Part shown: positions 5,110-6,873 of the stretch, in pieces | Position numbering within the stretch: the stretch's first letter is position 1 | How the letters are laid out: each line of letters starts with the position of its first letter | Assembly (NCBI GenBank): GCA_903930035.1 | Contig: CAIYXG010000519.1 | Coordinates: 1-6,873, forward strand | DNA: 6,873 nt | Source: an uncultured Actinomycetes bacterium | GTDB taxonomy: Bacteria > Actinomycetota > Acidimicrobiia > Acidimicrobiales > Microtrichaceae | Direction: 5' to 3' | Position numbers and translations under genes: made by a program | Notes under the pieces: model-generated | The model's input: only the letters and a program-made list of their open reading frames with translations | Told to the model about the DNA's origin: nothing | The model's database searches: none

Positions 5110-6873
5110 CTAGCGGGTGATGCGCACCGTCCGGACCTCGAACGGCCGGAGCTCGAGCTCGACCGCTCCGTCGACCACGGCCCCGGCCACGTGGCCGGGC
5201 AGGTCCCGCTCCCGGGCGTCGGTCGTCCGGGCGGTGGAGGCCGGGAACCCCAGGCGGAGCGTCGTGCGCGCCCGGCCGCCCGCGGCCTCGTAGCAGCGCA
5301 CGACGACGTCGCCCGAGCGGTCGTCGGCCGGCTTGACCGCCTCGACCACCACCGAGGGGTGGTCGGTCGACACCACGGGGACGCCGGGGGCCGGTGCGTG
5401 CGGTGCGCGGCCCGCCGCGGTGGCGGCCACGGGCCGGGGCGGCTGGTTCAGCCGGTAGCCCTCGGCCACCACCGCGCCGTCGGCAAGGTGCCCGTCGCCC
5501 GGCAGGAGCGAGTAGGTGAACTCGTGCGCGCCCTGGTCCTGCACGGGGTCGGGCCACACGGCAGCCTTGAGCAGCGACAGGCGCACGGTGGTGGTGGGGA
5601 CCTCGGTGCCGTCCTCGAGGACGGCCCGGGTCCGCTGGGCGTCGTAGCCGTACTTGCAGTCGTTGAGCACGGCCACGCCGAAGCCGGGCTCGCCGACGTG
5701 GACCCACCGGTGGGCGCAGAACTCGAACCGGGCCGTGTCCCACGAGGTGTTCGTGTGGATCGGCGTGGTGAGCTGCCCGAACTGGATCTCCCGGGTCACC
5801 TGGTCGGTGTGGACGTCGATCGGGAACGCCACCTTCAGGAGGCGCTCGCGGTGCTGCCAGTCGACCTGGCAGCGCACGTCGAGCCGGCGCGACCCGGCCC
5901 GGAGCTCGTAGGTCTGCACGAACGTGGACGGACCCTCGCGGCGGGCGACCCGGACGCGGGCGACCAGCGGGCCGTCGTCGACCACCTCCATGCCGGTCAG
6001 GCCGTGGACCGGGGTGGGGCGTCGGACGTCGTAGTCCTCGACGTCCCACGCGTCGTACTCGGCGGGCAGGTCCGGGTGGAGCTGCAGCACTCCGGCGACC
6101 TGGCCGGGGGCCACCGCCTCCCGGCCAGTCGCGAGGTCGACGAGCGACGCCACGTGGCCGTCGGCGTCGACCACCACCCGGACGAGACCGTTGTCGAGCA
6201 CGGTGCGGTCGCCGTCCTGTGCGGCCATCACCGGGTCGACGCCGTCCGGCAGGGAGCCGGACGGCGCAGTGACGGACTGCGGCGCGGCGTCGACCCAGAC
6301 CGGCGTCCCGTCCGCCGTGACCACGCCGGAGAACGGGAACGGCGAGGGGTTGAGCCAGACGGGGCCCTCGGCGCCGGGTGCTGCGACGGCGGCGACGGCG
6401 GCCCCGATCACCTGCTCGAGCTCGTCGGCCACCCGCGCGTAGGTCTCGGCCGCCTCGCGGTGGACCCAGCCGATGGACGAGCCGGGGAGGATGTCGTGGA
6501 ACTGGTGCAGCAGCACGTCCTTCCAGAGGCGGTCCAGCCGGTCGAGCACGTCCGGCCCGCCGGCGTCGGTGCCGTGGGCGGCGACGACCCAGGCCTCGGC
6601 CTCCCGCAGCAGGGCCTCGCACCGCCGGTTGCCGGCCTTCGTGGCGGCCTGCGACGTGAACGTGCCGCGGTGCATCTCGAAGTAGAGCTCGCCCACCCAG
6701 CGCGGGGCGTCGGCGTACTCGGCGACCGCCTTGTCGAAGAACGCCGACGGCGCCTCGATCTGCAGGCGCGGCGAGCCCTCGAGGTCCTTGGCGCGGTGGT
6801 ACTGGCCGCGCATGCGGGCGGTCGGTCCGCCGCCGCCGTCGCCGTCGCCGAACGGCAGCAGGGAGCGGGTGGA
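5110..6873 (-). CDS. Alpha-mannosidase, glycoside hydrolase family 38, C-terminal 587 residues (N-terminus beyond right edge)
   Basis: The frame is open from 6873 to a TAG at 5112-5110. The ATG at 6813 is not the start, because the 20 codons before it encode conserved family sequence (LLPFGDGDGGGGPTARM, visible residues 5-21). GH38 enzymes are zinc-dependent retaining exo-alpha-mannosidases; bacterial members usually have about 1000 residues, so about 40% is missing, including the nucleophile Asp and most zinc ligands. Visible are the helical bundle with ELYFEMHRGTFTSQ (62-75), the motif QFHDILPGSS whose H126 aligns with the zinc-binding His of HHDAITG in animal enzymes and whose D127 follows it, the middle beta-domain start VWLNPSPFPFSG (172-183), DAWDVEDYD (274-282), the segment with THNTSWD-like HTNTSWD (373-379) and AHRW (387-390), and LNDCKYGYD (403-411). 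It ends in the expected beta-sandwich with LRPFEVRTVRI. The enzyme likely trims mannose from glycans or mannosides and is probably cytoplasmic, though the N-terminus is unseen. Confidence 0.95.
   Translation of the reverse strand, partial: STRSLLPFGDGDGGGGPTARMRGQYHRAKDLEGSPRLQIEAPSAFFDKAVAEYADAPRWVGELYFEMHRGTFTSQAATKAGNRRCEALLREAEAWVVAAHGTDAGGPDVLDRLDRLWKDVLLHQFHDILPGSSIGWVHREAAETYARVADELEQVIGAAVAAVAAPGAEGPVWLNPSPFPFSGVVTADGTPVWVDAAPQSVTAPSGSLPDGVDPVMAAQDGDRTVLDNGLVRVVVDADGHVASLVDLATGREAVAPGQVAGVLQLHPDLPAEYDAWDVEDYDVRRPTPVHGLTGMEVVDDGPLVARVRVARREGPSTFVQTYELRAGSRRLDVRCQVDWQHRERLLKVAFPIDVHTDQVTREIQFGQLTTPIHTNTSWDTARFEFCAHRWVHVGEPGFGVAVLNDCKYGYDAQRTRAVLEDGTEVPTTTVRLSLLKAAVWPDPVQDQGAHEFTYSLLPGDGHLADGAVVAEGYRLNQPPRPVAATAAGRAPHAPAPGVPVVSTDHPSVVVEAVKPADDRSGDVVVRCYEAAGGRARTTLRLGFPASTARTTDARERDLPGHVAGAVVDGAVELELRPFEVRTVRITR

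Noticed and set aside
4370..6622. A 750-codon minus-strand open frame overlapping the mannosidase and EEP genes
   Set aside because: It is in a shifted frame with an Arg/Pro/Gly/Ala-dominated product, while the alternative frames carry clear GH38 and EEP motifs.

Overview
This window comes from a bacterium with very high G+C content. All five real genes have G or C at nearly every third codon position. One gene starts with GTG, and the ribosome binding sites are of the AGGGAG or AGGGGG kind. Together with two lipoproteins and a secreted protein with a Thr/Pro linker, this points to the Actinomycetota. The sequence alone does not fix the order. A lineage such as Acidimicrobiia or Nocardioidaceae is a guess.

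Layout: (1) Positions 1-762, minus strand, hold the N-terminal part of a secreted protein. It has a signal peptide, a galactose-binding-like beta-sandwich and the start of a Thr/Pro linker, and it runs off the left edge. (2) Positions 763-965 are a divergent promoter region with an 11-bp perfect inverted repeat and a cluster of CGGACC half-sites. (3) Positions 966-2594, plus strand, encode a 542-residue cytoplasmic protein. It has an N-terminal half resembling domains 2 and 3 of the DNA sliding clamp (DnaN), a YbjN/TY-Chap-type domain, and a C-terminal DUF3293-like domain. This is the most unusual gene here. (4) Positions 2679-3956, plus strand, encode a lipoprotein that looks like an FG-GAP (integrin-like) beta-propeller. 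(5) Positions 3961-5022, minus strand, encode an endonuclease/exonuclease/phosphatase (EEP) family lipoprotein with its catalytic residues intact. It converges on gene 4 with only 4 bp between the stop codons. (6) Positions 5110-6873, minus strand, hold the C-terminal 587 residues of a GH38 alpha-mannosidase, which runs off the right edge.

Four of the five genes can be assigned to a family or domain class with fair to good confidence. Three are probably exported or cell-surface proteins: the secreted beta-sandwich protein, the propeller lipoprotein and the EEP lipoprotein. The mannosidase is probably cytoplasmic, but its N-terminus is not visible. No mobile element, CRISPR array, RNA gene or phage gene is seen. 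The genes do not form one obvious pathway. The only possible operons are 966-2594 with 2679-3956, and the mannosidase with the EEP gene, and both pairs have 84-87 bp gaps that carry their own possible regulatory signals.
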